A stretch of DNA of 64,000 nt, taken from positions 3,420,176 to 3,484,175 of the forward strand of contig NZ_CP080649.1 of NCBI RefSeq assembly GCF_019603315.1. The letters are read 5' to 3'. The DNA is from Ruficoccus sp. ZRK36 (GTDB taxonomy: Bacteria > Verrucomicrobiota > Verrucomicrobiia > Opitutales > Cerasicoccaceae). The translations under genes were made by a program, and so were the position numbers. Every line of letters begins with the position of its first letter. The stretch's first letter is position 1. Under the pieces are notes generated by a model. The model saw only the letters and a program-made list of their open reading frames with translations, searched no databases and was not told the origin of the DNA. Shown piece by piece: positions 31,475-39,150 of this stretch.

Positions 31475-32524
31475 ATGAAAGCCTTTTTTCGACCCCCGGA
31501 TGTGACAGATAGCATCGACAACAGTCCCAAAATGTTGCTCAATAAGGCCATGCCCGTTTGCCCCAAAGTCGTTCTGGTCACCATGTTTGAACCAGCCGGC
31601 CGCCCCGGCGAACTCTCTTTGTTCAAGGAGCGGCTCGATCTCACCCCCGTCGAGTTGGCCGAAACTGGCCTGCGCGAGGTCCACCTCGGCGCCGAGGGCG
31701 ACCTGCTCGCCCTGTGCACCGGCGTCGGCACTGCTAACACCGCCATATCCCTCACCTCACTGGGCTTATGTCCCGAAATCGACATCTCGGAGAGCTTTTT
31801 CATCATCGCCGGCATCGCCGGGGCCGACCCGACCGCGGCCACCCTCGGCAGCCCTGTCTGGGCGGACTGGTGCGTGGACGGTGACCTGGCCTTCGAGATC
31901 GACGCGCGGGAGATCCCTGCCGACTGGCCCACGGGCATCCTGCCCCTCGGGTCTACTCGCCCCTTTGGCCCCTCTGACAACCTCCCCCAAGACGACCTCG
32001 GCTCGTCCTATCAGGTCTTCGAGTTCAACCACGCGCTGGTCCAGGCAGCCTACGACCTGAGCGCCAAACTCGCTCTGGAAACCTCCCCGGCTCACGAGAC
32101 GTATTTAAAGAAATTCCCCGATAACTTTGCCGCCCGTCAGGCCCCGACCGTCCTGCGCGGAGACTGCCTGAGCGCCGCCCGGTACTTTCACGGTGAACGC
32201 GCCACCACCTGGGCCCGCGAATGGGTGAAACACTGGACCGGCGGCCAAGGGCGCTTTGCCACCTGCGGTATGGAGGACTCCGGCACCCTGCACGCCCTCA
32301 AGGTGCTCGGCACGACCGGCCACGCCAACCCCGCCCGCGCCCTGCTCCTGCGCACGGCCAGCAACTTTACCCAGCCCCCGCCCAGCGAACCGGCCACCGA
32401 GCACTTCACCGACGAGAATACCTTCCCGGCCTTCGACCTGGCCCTCGAAAACGGCAATCGCACTGCCACCGCCGTCATCGACGACATCCTCGAAAACTGG
32501 CCCGAGTGGAACAGCCGGTTTTAG
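31475..32524 (+). CDS. Purine nucleoside permease (NUP)-family protein
   Basis: The 349-residue frame carries the NUP-family signature VVLVTMFEPAGRPGELSLF near residues 32-50, followed by LCTGVGTANTAISLTSLG, FIIAGIAGADPTAATLGS and FATCGMEDSGTLHALKVLG. The family resembles nucleoside phosphorylases in fold and is named from a fungal nucleoside transport protein. Whether the bacterial members transport or cleave nucleosides is uncertain. Most bacterial homologues I know have a signal peptide; none is visible here. ATGs at 31532 and 31550 are alternative starts that remove a non-conserved leader. A hairpin-rich region follows. Confidence 0.82.
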   Translation: MKAFFRPPDVTDSIDNSPKMLLNKAMPVCPKVVLVTMFEPAGRPGELSLFKERLDLTPVELAETGLREVHLGAEGDLLALCTGVGTANTAISLTSLGLCPEIDISESFFIIAGIAGADPTAATLGSPVWADWCVDGDLAFEIDAREIPADWPTGILPLGSTRPFGPSDNLPQDDLGSSYQVFEFNHALVQAAYDLSAKLALETSPAHETYLKKFPDNFAARQAPTVLRGDCLSAARYFHGERATTWAREWVKHWTGGQGRFATCGMEDSGTLHALKVLGTTGHANPARALLLRTASNFTQPPPSEPATEHFTDENTFPAFDLALENGNRTATAVIDDILENWPEWNSRF

Positions 32525-32757
32525 CAGAACTCGTCCTGCACCTGTGATCCTCTGGATCACTCTGGCATTTTCAGGAGAAAATGCCATGAGCAGTTCGTCC
32601 CCATTATATGGCGACCAATATGGTGCAACCCAGTTTTGATGTTTGCCCCTCGGCGATTGCTTGAACCAGCAAAGCTGGTTCAAGCAATCGCCAACACGAT
32701 GCACAGCATCGAAAGTGCAGGCTCTGCCTGCTGCGGGTCTGGGCTGCATAAGCCCAG
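32525..32757. repeat. Hairpin-mosaic repeat region B
   Basis: This 303-bp gap before purE (32525-32827) has no gene. In order it holds GTGATCC-TCT-GGATCAC (32544-32560), GGCATTTTC-AGGA-GAAAATGCC (32564-32585) and the shared core word (32620-32641). A perfect 19-bp stem with loop AAA follows (32652-32692). A three-hairpin unit closes the block: CGATGC-ACA-GCATCG (32697-32711), GCAGGC-TCT-GCCTGC (32717-32731) and CTGGGCT-5 nt-AGCCCAG (32739-32757). The last unit and the first hairpin recur at 47.1-47.4 kb; the second hairpin and the core recur inverted at 7.4-7.5 kb. Confidence 0.85.
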
Positions 32758-32827
32758 GAAAAATCCCTCACCGGACTTCCCCAGCCTAGGCTTGATAAGT
32801 CCGGCCAACTCTCCACACTGAGCGTTT

Positions 32828-33343
32828 ATGGCGAAAAGTACGAAAAGCGCGGCGGCCAAGCCCGTCGTCGGCATTATCATGGGCAGCACCTCCGATTGGG
32901 AGACGATGCAGCACGCGGCCGAAACCCTGGCCACGCTCGGCGTGCCCTTTGAGAAAGAGGTCGTCAGCGCCCACCGCACCCCTGAGAAGCTTTACGACTA
33001 CGCCAAGACGGCCGAAAAGCGCGGCCTGAGCGTGATCATCGCCGGGGCTGGCGGTGCCGCCCACCTGCCTGGCATGACCGCCTCCATGACGACTTTGCCG
33101 GTCTTCGGCGTACCCGTGCAGTCCAAGGCCCTCAGCGGTATGGACTCGCTGCTGTCCATCGTGCAGATGCCCGCTGGTATCCCCGTGCCGACGCTGGCCA
33201 TCGGCCGCGCCGGTTCCATCAACGCCGCCCTCTCCGCCGCTGCCGTCATCGCCCTCTCCGATACCAAGGTACGCCGCAAGCTCAAGGCGTTCCGCGAGAA
33301 GCAGACCGCCACAGTAATGGAAGCCGAACTGCCCGCGTCATGA
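32828..33343 (+). CDS. purE: N5-carboxyaminoimidazole ribonucleotide mutase PurE
   Basis: This 171-residue class I PurE converts N5-CAIR to CAIR in purine synthesis. Conserved motifs are [52 protein letters not shown] and [21 protein letters not shown] class I enzyme needs PurK to make its substrate, and purK follows with a 4-bp ATGA overlap, which indicates translational coupling. The ten N-terminal residues are Lys/Ala/Ser-rich and not conserved. Confidence 0.97.
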   Translation: MAKSTKSAAAKPVVGIIMGSTSDWETMQHAAETLATLGVPFEKEVVSAHRTPEKLYDYAKTAEKRGLSVIIAGAGGAAHLPGMTASMTTLPVFGVPVQSKALSGMDSLLSIVQMPAGIPVPTLAIGRAGSINAALSAAAVIALSDTKVRRKLKAFREKQTATVMEAELPAS

Positions 33344-34473
33344 TCCAGCCCGGAGCTACCATCGGTATCATGGGCGGAGGGCAACTCGGCCGCATGTCCA
33401 TCCTCGCAGGGCGCCAACTCGGCTACCGCTTTCGCGTTTTCGAGCCCAAGGCTGGCTGCGCCGCCGGCATGGTGGCCGACGAGGAGATCAACGCCGACTA
33501 CACCGACGAGGACGCGCTCATGCGCTTCACTCAGGGCCTCGGTGCCGTGACCTTTGAGTTTGAGAACGTGCCCGCCGAGCCGCTCGCCGTGCTCGCATCC
33601 GGCGCCCCTGTGCGCCCGCGACCCGAGGTACTTTACGTGTGCCAAAACCGCCGCCGCGAAAAGGAGTTCCTCCAAGGGCACGGTTTCCCCTGCGCTCCCT
33701 TCCGCGTCGTAGATAGTGCCGAGTCGCTCGCCGCTGCCGTCAGCGCGATCGGTCTGCCCTGCGTTCTGAAGACCGCGGACTTCGGCTACGACGGCAAGGG
33801 CCAGATCAAGCTCTCGGAGGAAAAAGACTGGGAGCAGGTTTGGAAGACTTTTGACGCACCGCTGGGTGTATTGGAAAGCTGGATACCGTTTGTGGCCGAG
33901 TGCTCGATCATCGCTGCACGCACCCCCGACGGGCGCATCCGCTGCTTCCCGCTGGCGGAAAACATCCACCGCAACCATATCCTGCACATGTCTATCGCGC
34001 CCGCGCGGCTAAGTGAGCAAGTGCACGAGCGCGCGGAGGAAATCGCGCGTGACATCGCCGAGGCGCTCGGCGTCGTCGGGCTGATCGCGGTGGAGCTGTT
34101 TGTAACCGACAAGGGTGACGTACTCGTCAACGAGCTGGCTCCACGCCCGCACAACAGCGGGCACCACACCATCGACGCCTGCATGACGAGCCAGTTCGAG
34201 CAGCACATCCGCGCCGTCTGCGGGCTCCCGCTGGGGGCGACAAATCTCCATACGCCCGCCGTGATGGTCAACCTGCTGGGCGACGTCTGGCCGCAAGGCA
34301 AAGATCCCGACTGGTCACACCTGCTGCGCAACCCGCGCCTCAAGCTCCACCTCTACGACAAGGGCGAGCCGCGCCCCGGCCGCAAGATGGGCCACTTCAC
34401 CCTGCTCTCCCGCGACGACAAGCCACCCGTGGACGAGGCCGCCCGCCTCTTCGACGAGTTCTTCCCGCGCTAA
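33340..34473 (+). CDS. purK: N5-carboxyaminoimidazole ribonucleotide synthase PurK
   Basis: This 377-residue ATP-grasp enzyme makes N5-CAIR from AIR, ATP and bicarbonate. It starts [20 protein letters not shown] with the characteristic GGGQLGRM loop, followed by VTFEFENVP, the ATP-grasp segment [17 protein letters not shown] and [18 protein letters not shown], which is diagnostic for PurK. The overlap with purE places both in one operon. Confidence 0.97.
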   Translation: MIQPGATIGIMGGGQLGRMSILAGRQLGYRFRVFEPKAGCAAGMVADEEINADYTDEDALMRFTQGLGAVTFEFENVPAEPLAVLASGAPVRPRPEVLYVCQNRRREKEFLQGHGFPCAPFRVVDSAESLAAAVSAIGLPCVLKTADFGYDGKGQIKLSEEKDWEQVWKTFDAPLGVLESWIPFVAECSIIAARTPDGRIRCFPLAENIHRNHILHMSIAPARLSEQVHERAEEIARDIAEALGVVGLIAVELFVTDKGDVLVNELAPRPHNSGHHTIDACMTSQFEQHIRAVCGLPLGATNLHTPAVMVNLLGDVWPQGKDPDWSHLLRNPRLKLHLYDKGEPRPGRKMGHFTLLSRDDKPPVDEAARLFDEFFPR

Positions 34474-34480
34474 CAGCAGC

Positions 34481-34903
34481 GTGCATGGATCGGAGATATT
34501 GAAGACCATCCGAAACGTATTCCGGATATTTCTCATCCTGTTTCTGGCAGGGCTATGCGCTGTATTCTTTCTTAGGCTACCCTCGTGGCCGTTCGGTGGC
34601 GACATCGACAGGATCGACATCACCTACTCGTCGGCAGGGAAAGATAACGATACGCCTTATACCTTGACCCATGAAGCTGACATCGCCGCGATACGGGAGG
34701 CCGCCGGCATCGTCTGGTTCTCCCCTTTTACCCTGAATTCGCTCGGGGGTCTCGAGCGCTGGCGGATCGAAGTCCACCACCCGAATGACAGCTCTGAATG
34801 GTACTGGGTCACGCCAGACGAATTCGCTGACCGCGGCAGCACCCCACAGCGTCTGCGTGAGCTACTACAGCAAAAGTACCGGGAAAAGCCTCACGCTGAG
34901 TAG
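34481..34903 (+). CDS. Small membrane-anchored protein of unknown function
   Basis: The frame from GTG 34481 gives 140 residues; a TTG at 34499 preceded by GGAG would give a cleaner N-terminus (MKTIRNVFRIFLILF). One N-terminal membrane helix (FRIFLILFLAGLCAVFFLRL) is followed by a small soluble domain with IDRIDITYSSAGKDNDTPYT and WRIEVHHPNDSSEWYWVTPD. Base composition is lower in GC than purK and codon use differs, so it may be a younger acquisition. It lies 8 bp after purK but has no evident link to purine synthesis. I do not recognise the family. Confidence 0.65.
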   Translation: MHGSEILKTIRNVFRIFLILFLAGLCAVFFLRLPSWPFGGDIDRIDITYSSAGKDNDTPYTLTHEADIAAIREAAGIVWFSPFTLNSLGGLERWRIEVHHPNDSSEWYWVTPDEFADRGSTPQRLRELLQQKYREKPHAE

Positions 34904-35008
34904 TCTCCACGACTTCCTTCGCGCCAAGCACAGCGGCCAGACTGGTAAAGAATAACGTGTGGCAGTAGTCCCTCGTTCCACCGTAGGGTATGGTAAGAAA
35001 TAGTGCGT

Positions 35009-35074
35009 CCACAGATTACACAGATGGGCACAGATTATTTCAGACCTATCTGTGTGCATCTGTGTAATCTGTGG
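35009..35074. repeat. Long inverted repeat of the CACAGATTACACAGA family
   Basis: Two 27-nt arms (35009-35035 and 35048-35074) are inverted copies differing at only two positions and enclose a 12-nt loop. The arms begin CCACAGATTACACAGATG. The element sits in the 285-bp gap after the small membrane-protein gene, 36 bp from the terminator of the microcompartment operon. The rest of the gap (34904-35008) shows no gene. Confidence 0.8.
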
Positions 35075-35110
35075 ATATAGATCAAGCCATCGGTCGCTAC
35101 GAGCACGCTA

Positions 35111-35139
35111 ATAATAAAAAAGGGCCGGTTGCCCGGCCC
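35111..35139 (-). terminator. Intrinsic terminator of the microcompartment operon
   Basis: GGGCCGG (35122-35128), loop TTGC and CCGGCCC (35133-35139) form a strong stem followed on the minus strand by TTTTTTATTAT. It lies 50 bp after the aldolase stop codon and closes the operon. Confidence 0.92.
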
Positions 35140-35188
35140 CATGACGCAGTTACTTGGAAAAGCGTTTATCGATCAATAAAGCTGCGGC

Positions 35189-36271
35189 TCAGGAGCCGAG
35201 CTGCTTCATGATCATATCGGTGACTTTCTGCACGAGGGCTTCGGTCTCGTCCTTGCCACCGGGCTTGAAGCTCATCGGGTTGATCACGCCGGTATCAGCC
35301 TGGCAGACGACGCCGGGGCGGAACTCCACGTTGTCGCACAGTTCGCATTCCTTCCAGTCGGCACGCTTTTCGGGCATCCCGAGGCTGGTGCGGATGTTCA
35401 TCAGGTCCTTGAGCTTCTGCGGCCCGTAGGTCTTCATGCCACCGAGCTGCGAGGCCACGTAAACCGTCTGGCAGTACGACTCGGTGTTTTCCATCTTCCA
35501 GTAGGCGTCCTCGACGTCCTTACCCCAGACGATGACGCCGTGGTTTTCCATCAGGATCGACTGGTGGTCTGGAGCCATCGCGCCGACGGTCTTGGCCATC
35601 TCGGCAGAGCCGGGAGTCTCGTACGGAGCCAGGCCAATCTGGCCGAGGAACACCTCGGGCTCAGGGATCAGGCAGGTCGGCGGGACCATGCCGCAGACGG
35701 CAAAAGCGGTGGCGTAGATCGGGTGCGCGTGCACACAGGACTTGGCTTCGGGCGTGGCCTTCATGATGGCCAGGTGCGTGTTACACTCGCTGGTACGCTT
35801 GCGGCGACCGGCGACCTGGTTACCGTCCATGTCCACCAGGGCGATGTCATCGGGATTGATGTAGCCCTTGGAGATCAGGGTCGGTGTGCAAAGCACGAGG
35901 TTGTCACCGACGCGGATGGTGATGTTACCGCCGTTACCGTCGCAGAAGCTGCGGGCCCAGATGCGGCGGCCCATGTCGCACATGCGCTCCTTGAGGACGC
36001 GGATTTCGGGCGAATTAAAGAAAGCCTGAATCGCCTCCGGGGTCTTCGGGTCGGTGCCCGGCTTCCAGTGAAATTCGTAGTCGGGCACGATCGGCTCGTC
36101 GGACTTGGAAGACGGGGCGGCGGCCTTACCGGAGGCGGCACCCTTCTTCAGAGCTTCGCGGATCGCGTCGCGTGCCGAAGGCGTGATCACCGCGCCCTCG
36201 GGGATGGCGGTAACGTCGCCACCGGCGGCTACGATGTCGGCAATGTCTTTGGCTGTGTAAACCTTCTTCAT
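35189..36271 (-). CDS. Class II sugar-phosphate aldolase with N-terminal encapsulation peptide
   Basis: Starting at 36271 (MKKVYTAKDIADIVAAGGDV) the protein has 360 residues. Residues ~1-45 form a helical, alanine-rich extension and linker (ARDAIREALKKGAASGKAAA), of the kind that targets enzymes into microcompartments. The class II aldolase domain follows: GNGGNITIRVGDNLVLCTPT, the metal-binding VHAHPIYATAFA and ENHGVIVWGKD. By family and context it would cleave L-fuculose- or L-rhamnulose-1-phosphate to dihydroxyacetone phosphate and lactaldehyde. The C-terminal region has a Cys-containing stretch (WKECELCDNVEFRPGVVCQ) reminiscent of a metal site. It is the last gene of the operon. Confidence 0.9.
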   Translation of the reverse strand: MKKVYTAKDIADIVAAGGDVTAIPEGAVITPSARDAIREALKKGAASGKAAAPSSKSDEPIVPDYEFHWKPGTDPKTPEAIQAFFNSPEIRVLKERMCDMGRRIWARSFCDGNGGNITIRVGDNLVLCTPTLISKGYINPDDIALVDMDGNQVAGRRKRTSECNTHLAIMKATPEAKSCVHAHPIYATAFAVCGMVPPTCLIPEPEVFLGQIGLAPYETPGSAEMAKTVGAMAPDHQSILMENHGVIVWGKDVEDAYWKMENTESYCQTVYVASQLGGMKTYGPQKLKDLMNIRTSLGMPEKRADWKECELCDNVEFRPGVVCQADTGVINPMSFKPGGKDETEALVQKVTDMIMKQLGS

Positions 36272-36308
36272 GGTAAATGTCGGTGTTGGGTAAGGAAGGG
36301 TAAAGGAA

Positions 36309-36605
36309 TCAGCCCGCGGGCTGGTAGTTAAGATTTTCGATGATGGCGGCGTTATAGGCGTCGATGGGCGTGGGCTGCTCAAAGGGAGCGGTCGCCTCGG
36401 CACCCTCGACAAAGCCGATAATATCGCCACGGGTCGCGCCCATGTCGTCGTAGACAACGGTCGAGGGCGAAGCGGAAATAATCTCCTGGTCCGGCTGGCT
36501 CAGCTGCGGGCGGGACATCGGGCTGACCAGCAGCCAGCGCGCCCCGCGAAAGGCGGGGTCCTGACGGCTGAGGGTCACTCTGCCTATGACGCGTCCGAGT
36601 CTCAT
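36309..36605 (-). CDS. Pentameric microcompartment shell protein (BMC-P), divergent pore
   Basis: This 98-residue EutN/CcmL-type protein caps the vertices of the shell. The beta-barrel start MRLGRVIGRVTLSRQDPAFR and GARWLLVSP are typical. The pore-side loop usually reads GAGxGD but here is GATRGD (in DDMGATRGDIIGFVEG), placing an Arg at the pore. The C-terminus is extended (IDAYNAAIIENLNYQPAG). It begins 2 bp after the preceding BMC-P gene, indicating tight coupling. Confidence 0.9.
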   Translation of the reverse strand: MRLGRVIGRVTLSRQDPAFRGARWLLVSPMSRPQLSQPDQEIISASPSTVVYDDMGATRGDIIGFVEGAEATAPFEQPTPIDAYNAAIIENLNYQPAG

Positions 36606-36607
36606 GG

Positions 36608-36862
36608 CTAGTCAACAATCCCCATCACCATGTTGCGCAGCGGCGAGTGCTCATCGCCTACGTGCTCGCGGGCACAGCTGCCATCGGTGGTGTAAAACAC
36701 CCGGTCACCAATGCCCGCGCCCTGCTCGTCCATGGCAATGACGGGGTCGCCCTTTTCGCGACCCTCTTCGTCGATGCCCTGGAGGATGAGCAGACGCCAG
36801 CCCCTCAAGGTCTTGTGACAGACCGTCGAGGTGATGTTACCGTCTACTCGGGCTAGGATCAT
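36608..36862 (-). CDS. Pentameric microcompartment shell protein (BMC-P)
   Basis: This 84-residue EutN/CcmL-type vertex protein contains MILARVDGNITSTVCHKTLR, GWRLLILQG and the canonical pore segment DEQGAGIGDRVFYTTDGSCA. One of three BMC-P paralogues in the operon; each pentamer may have its own position or stoichiometry. It lies 52 bp after pduP and 2 bp before the next BMC-P gene. Confidence 0.93.
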   Translation of the reverse strand: MILARVDGNITSTVCHKTLRGWRLLILQGIDEEGREKGDPVIAMDEQGAGIGDRVFYTTDGSCAREHVGDEHSPLRNMVMGIVD

Positions 36863-36914
36863 GGTGACTGGATGGAGTTTGGGTTATGCAAAAAAAACGA
36901 AACCTCTACGACCT

Positions 36915-38375
36915 CTAGTACATCTGGAGGTTATCCACCATCACGCAGCGGCGGCGGCGGGTAAAGGTGTCCGGCGTAGTAATGCCCTCACCGGTGGTGG
37001 TGGCGATGGAGAAGCTGGAGTAGCCCTCGCCGCCGGTACCGAGCCCGGCCAGGCAGGAGCCGTTCTTGACAAACACGGTGGAGTCCAGCGCGCGGGCCAT
37101 CATGCCCATGTGCTCGACATTCAAAGAGTGGATCATGGAGGAGTGCTTGTATCCATGCTCGGATACACGGGCCAGCTCGATAGCCTCCTCGATGTCGCGC
37201 ACCCGCACGACGGGAACCATCGGCATCATCTGCTCCTCCATCACAAAGGGGTGGTCCGCATCGGTCTCGGCGAAGAGCAGCTCGGTGCTCGCCGGGCAGC
37301 TTGCGCCAGCAACTTCAGCCAGGCGGGTAGCGTCAGCGCCGACCAGGTCGCGATTCAGCACCGGGTGGGAGCAGCCGCCGCCATCCTTCTTATAGGTAAA
37401 AGCGGCCTCGGTCAGCTTGCCCAGCTGAGAGTCGTTGATCTGGATCGCACCGGCATCCTTGAAGGCTTGCAGGAACGCGCCGTAGACCTTGTCCAGGACG
37501 AATATCTGCTTCTCACCGACGCAGAGCAGGTTGTTATCAAAGGCGCCGCCGACGATGATGTCGCGCGCGGCTTTTTGCAGGTTGGCGGACTCGTCAACGA
37601 CGACCGGCGGGTTACCGGGGCCGGCGCAGATAGCGCGCTTGCCGCTTGCCATAGCGGCATTGACGACTCCGGGACCACCCGTCACACACAGCAGGTTGAC
37701 GTGTGGGGACTTGCAAAGGGCGTCAAAGGATTCGAGGGTCGGCTTCTCGATGATTGTCACGAGATTTTCGATACCGACTTCATCCTTGAAAAGGCGGTTG
37801 TAGTAGCGGATGGCCTCGGCCGCGCAGCGGGCGCCACCGGGGTGCGCATTGAAGACCACACCGTTACCGGCGGCTACCATGCTGACGATGTTGCAGCTGA
37901 TGGTCGGAATGGAGTGCGTCACCGGGGTGATCGCTCCGACAACACCGAAGGGCGTGTTTTCCTCCATGGTGATGCCGTGGTCGCCGCTCATGCCGCGCGG
38001 GGCGAGCCACTCGACACCGGGCAGACCGGGGATACCGGCGAGCTTGGCGACCTTGTGCTCCAGGCGGCCGATCTTCGTCTCGTCAAACTCGAGCTGGCCC
38101 CACTCCTGAGCCTTTTCGGCGCAGGTTTGCTTGACCAGGTTGACGATCTTGTTGCGACCGGCGATGCCGAGCTTGCGCAGTTGCTTCTGGGCGTGGGAAG
38201 CGGCCTCGGAGGCCTCACCAGCGTCCTGAAAAACACCGTCGCGGCCCTTGGCGGAAGCGGAGGGCTTAGAGCAGCCGCAATCCGAAGCGGCAGCGGGAGC
38301 TGCCTGCTGGCCGAGTTTTTTCAAAACATCTTCCACCACGGACTTTAGCGTGGCTTCATCAATATTCAGGCTCAT
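36915..38375 (-). CDS. pduP: CoA-acylating aldehyde dehydrogenase, PduP type, with encapsulation peptide
   Basis: This 486-residue enzyme oxidises the encapsulated aldehyde (here probably lactaldehyde) to acyl-CoA with NAD. The first ~22 residues form an amphipathic helix (LNIDEATLKSVVEDVLKKLG) that matches known encapsulation peptides, followed by a linker with a CGC motif (SDCGCSKPSAS). The dehydrogenase core has GVVGAITPVTHSIPTISCN, the NAD-site GAGPGNPP-like ICAGPGNPPVVVDESANLQ, and the catalytic Cys in FDNNLLCVGEKQIF. Unlike typical cytosolic ALDHs it lacks the general-base Glu, as is normal for acylating enzymes. It is flanked by BMC-P genes. Confidence 0.94.
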   Translation of the reverse strand: MSLNIDEATLKSVVEDVLKKLGQQAAPAAASDCGCSKPSASAKGRDGVFQDAGEASEAASHAQKQLRKLGIAGRNKIVNLVKQTCAEKAQEWGQLEFDETKIGRLEHKVAKLAGIPGLPGVEWLAPRGMSGDHGITMEENTPFGVVGAITPVTHSIPTISCNIVSMVAAGNGVVFNAHPGGARCAAEAIRYYNRLFKDEVGIENLVTIIEKPTLESFDALCKSPHVNLLCVTGGPGVVNAAMASGKRAICAGPGNPPVVVDESANLQKAARDIIVGGAFDNNLLCVGEKQIFVLDKVYGAFLQAFKDAGAIQINDSQLGKLTEAAFTYKKDGGGCSHPVLNRDLVGADATRLAEVAGASCPASTELLFAETDADHPFVMEEQMMPMVPVVRVRDIEEAIELARVSEHGYKHSSMIHSLNVEHMGMMARALDSTVFVKNGSCLAGLGTGGEGYSSFSIATTTGEGITTPDTFTRRRRCVMVDNLQMY

Positions 38376-38404
38376 GGGAGGGAGAGTTGTCGGTGGTGGG
38401 TTGC

Positions 38405-38716
38405 TCAGGGCTTATCCTTGTAGACCTGCTGGCCGAGGACGTCGACCGTGTCCACGATGCCGATCACGGCAGCGTCCACGGGGAGCGGTTTCATGCCTTC
38501 GGCCTGCCGGGCTGAGCTGCCCGAGCAGAACAGGACCATCTCGCCGACGCCGGCACCGAGCCGGTCCACCGCGATCACGGTACTGGAGCCATCGCGAAGC
38601 TCATCCGGGCTGTCTGCGCTGGCGACCTGAGGCCGCAGGATCAGCAGCCGCTGCCCGCGCATGGCGGGATCTTTTTTCGTCGAGACGACGTGGCCGATGA
38701 CTTTGGCGAGAAACAT
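38405..38716 (-). CDS. Pentameric microcompartment shell protein (BMC-P)
   Basis: Starting at 38716 (MFLAKVIGHVVSTKKDPAMR) the product has 103 residues; the longer open frame overlaps the preceding BMC-H gene and is rejected. It has the EutN/CcmL fold with GQRLLILRPQVA and the canonical pore segment VDRLGAGVGEMVLFCSGSSA. It is the most standard of the three vertex proteins here. It lies 29 bp upstream of pduP. Confidence 0.94.
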   Translation of the reverse strand: MFLAKVIGHVVSTKKDPAMRGQRLLILRPQVASADSPDELRDGSSTVIAVDRLGAGVGEMVLFCSGSSARQAEGMKPLPVDAAVIGIVDTVDVLGQQVYKDKP

Positions 38717-38810
38717 GGGTACTAAGTGAGGTCGGGCGCCCCTGCTCCGGCCCCGGCTCGTCCCCTGCTCGGGGAGGGCGCGGAGTCCGAAACCTGGCGC
38801 GTCCGCCGGG

Positions 38811-39101
38811 TTACTTCTTGGCGGCGGGAGCCTTGATGATGCTCTTGGCCAGCTCTTCAGCCGGGCGGGCAATGACGTGGGCGCTGACCACTTCGCCGAA
38901 GGCGGAAGCGGACTGGGCACCGGCGTCGATGGCAGCCTTGACGGCGGCGACATCGCCGACGATCGTGGCGCTAACCAGCGCGCTGCCGACGTTCTTCATC
39001 GGGCCGACCAGTTCGACATTGGCAGCCTTGAGCATGGCGTCGACGCCCTGCACGAGCGAGATGAGACCTTTGGTTTCGAGAAGTCCGAGTGCTTGGGACA
39101 T
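38811..39101 (-). CDS. Hexameric shell protein (BMC-H), third paralogue with altered pore loop
   Basis: This 96-residue Pfam BMC-domain protein begins [20 protein letters not shown] and keeps [20 protein letters not shown] and SAHVIARPAEELAK. The pore loop, IGSG or IGGG in its two paralogues, is NVGSA here and one residue longer (PMKNVGSALVSATIVGDV). A short Ala/Lys tail is added. It sits between ackA and a BMC-P gene, apart from the other two BMC-H genes. Confidence 0.93.
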   Translation of the reverse strand: MSQALGLLETKGLISLVQGVDAMLKAANVELVGPMKNVGSALVSATIVGDVAAVKAAIDAGAQSASAFGEVVSAHVIARPAEELAKSIIKAPAAKK

Positions 39102-39150
39102 GATTGCGTGAGTTAAGGTTTCTTTGGGTTGATTTTGAAAGTGGTGGTAA

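Noticed and set aside
32105-32749. 214-codon minus frame over the NUP gene end and block B
   Set aside because: Similarity of its VIQRITGAG peptide to one at 47.1 kb comes from the shared GTGATCC hairpin, not from homologous proteins.
36831-38348. 505-codon plus-strand frame opposite pduP
   Set aside because: Shadow of pduP, which has clear catalytic motifs.
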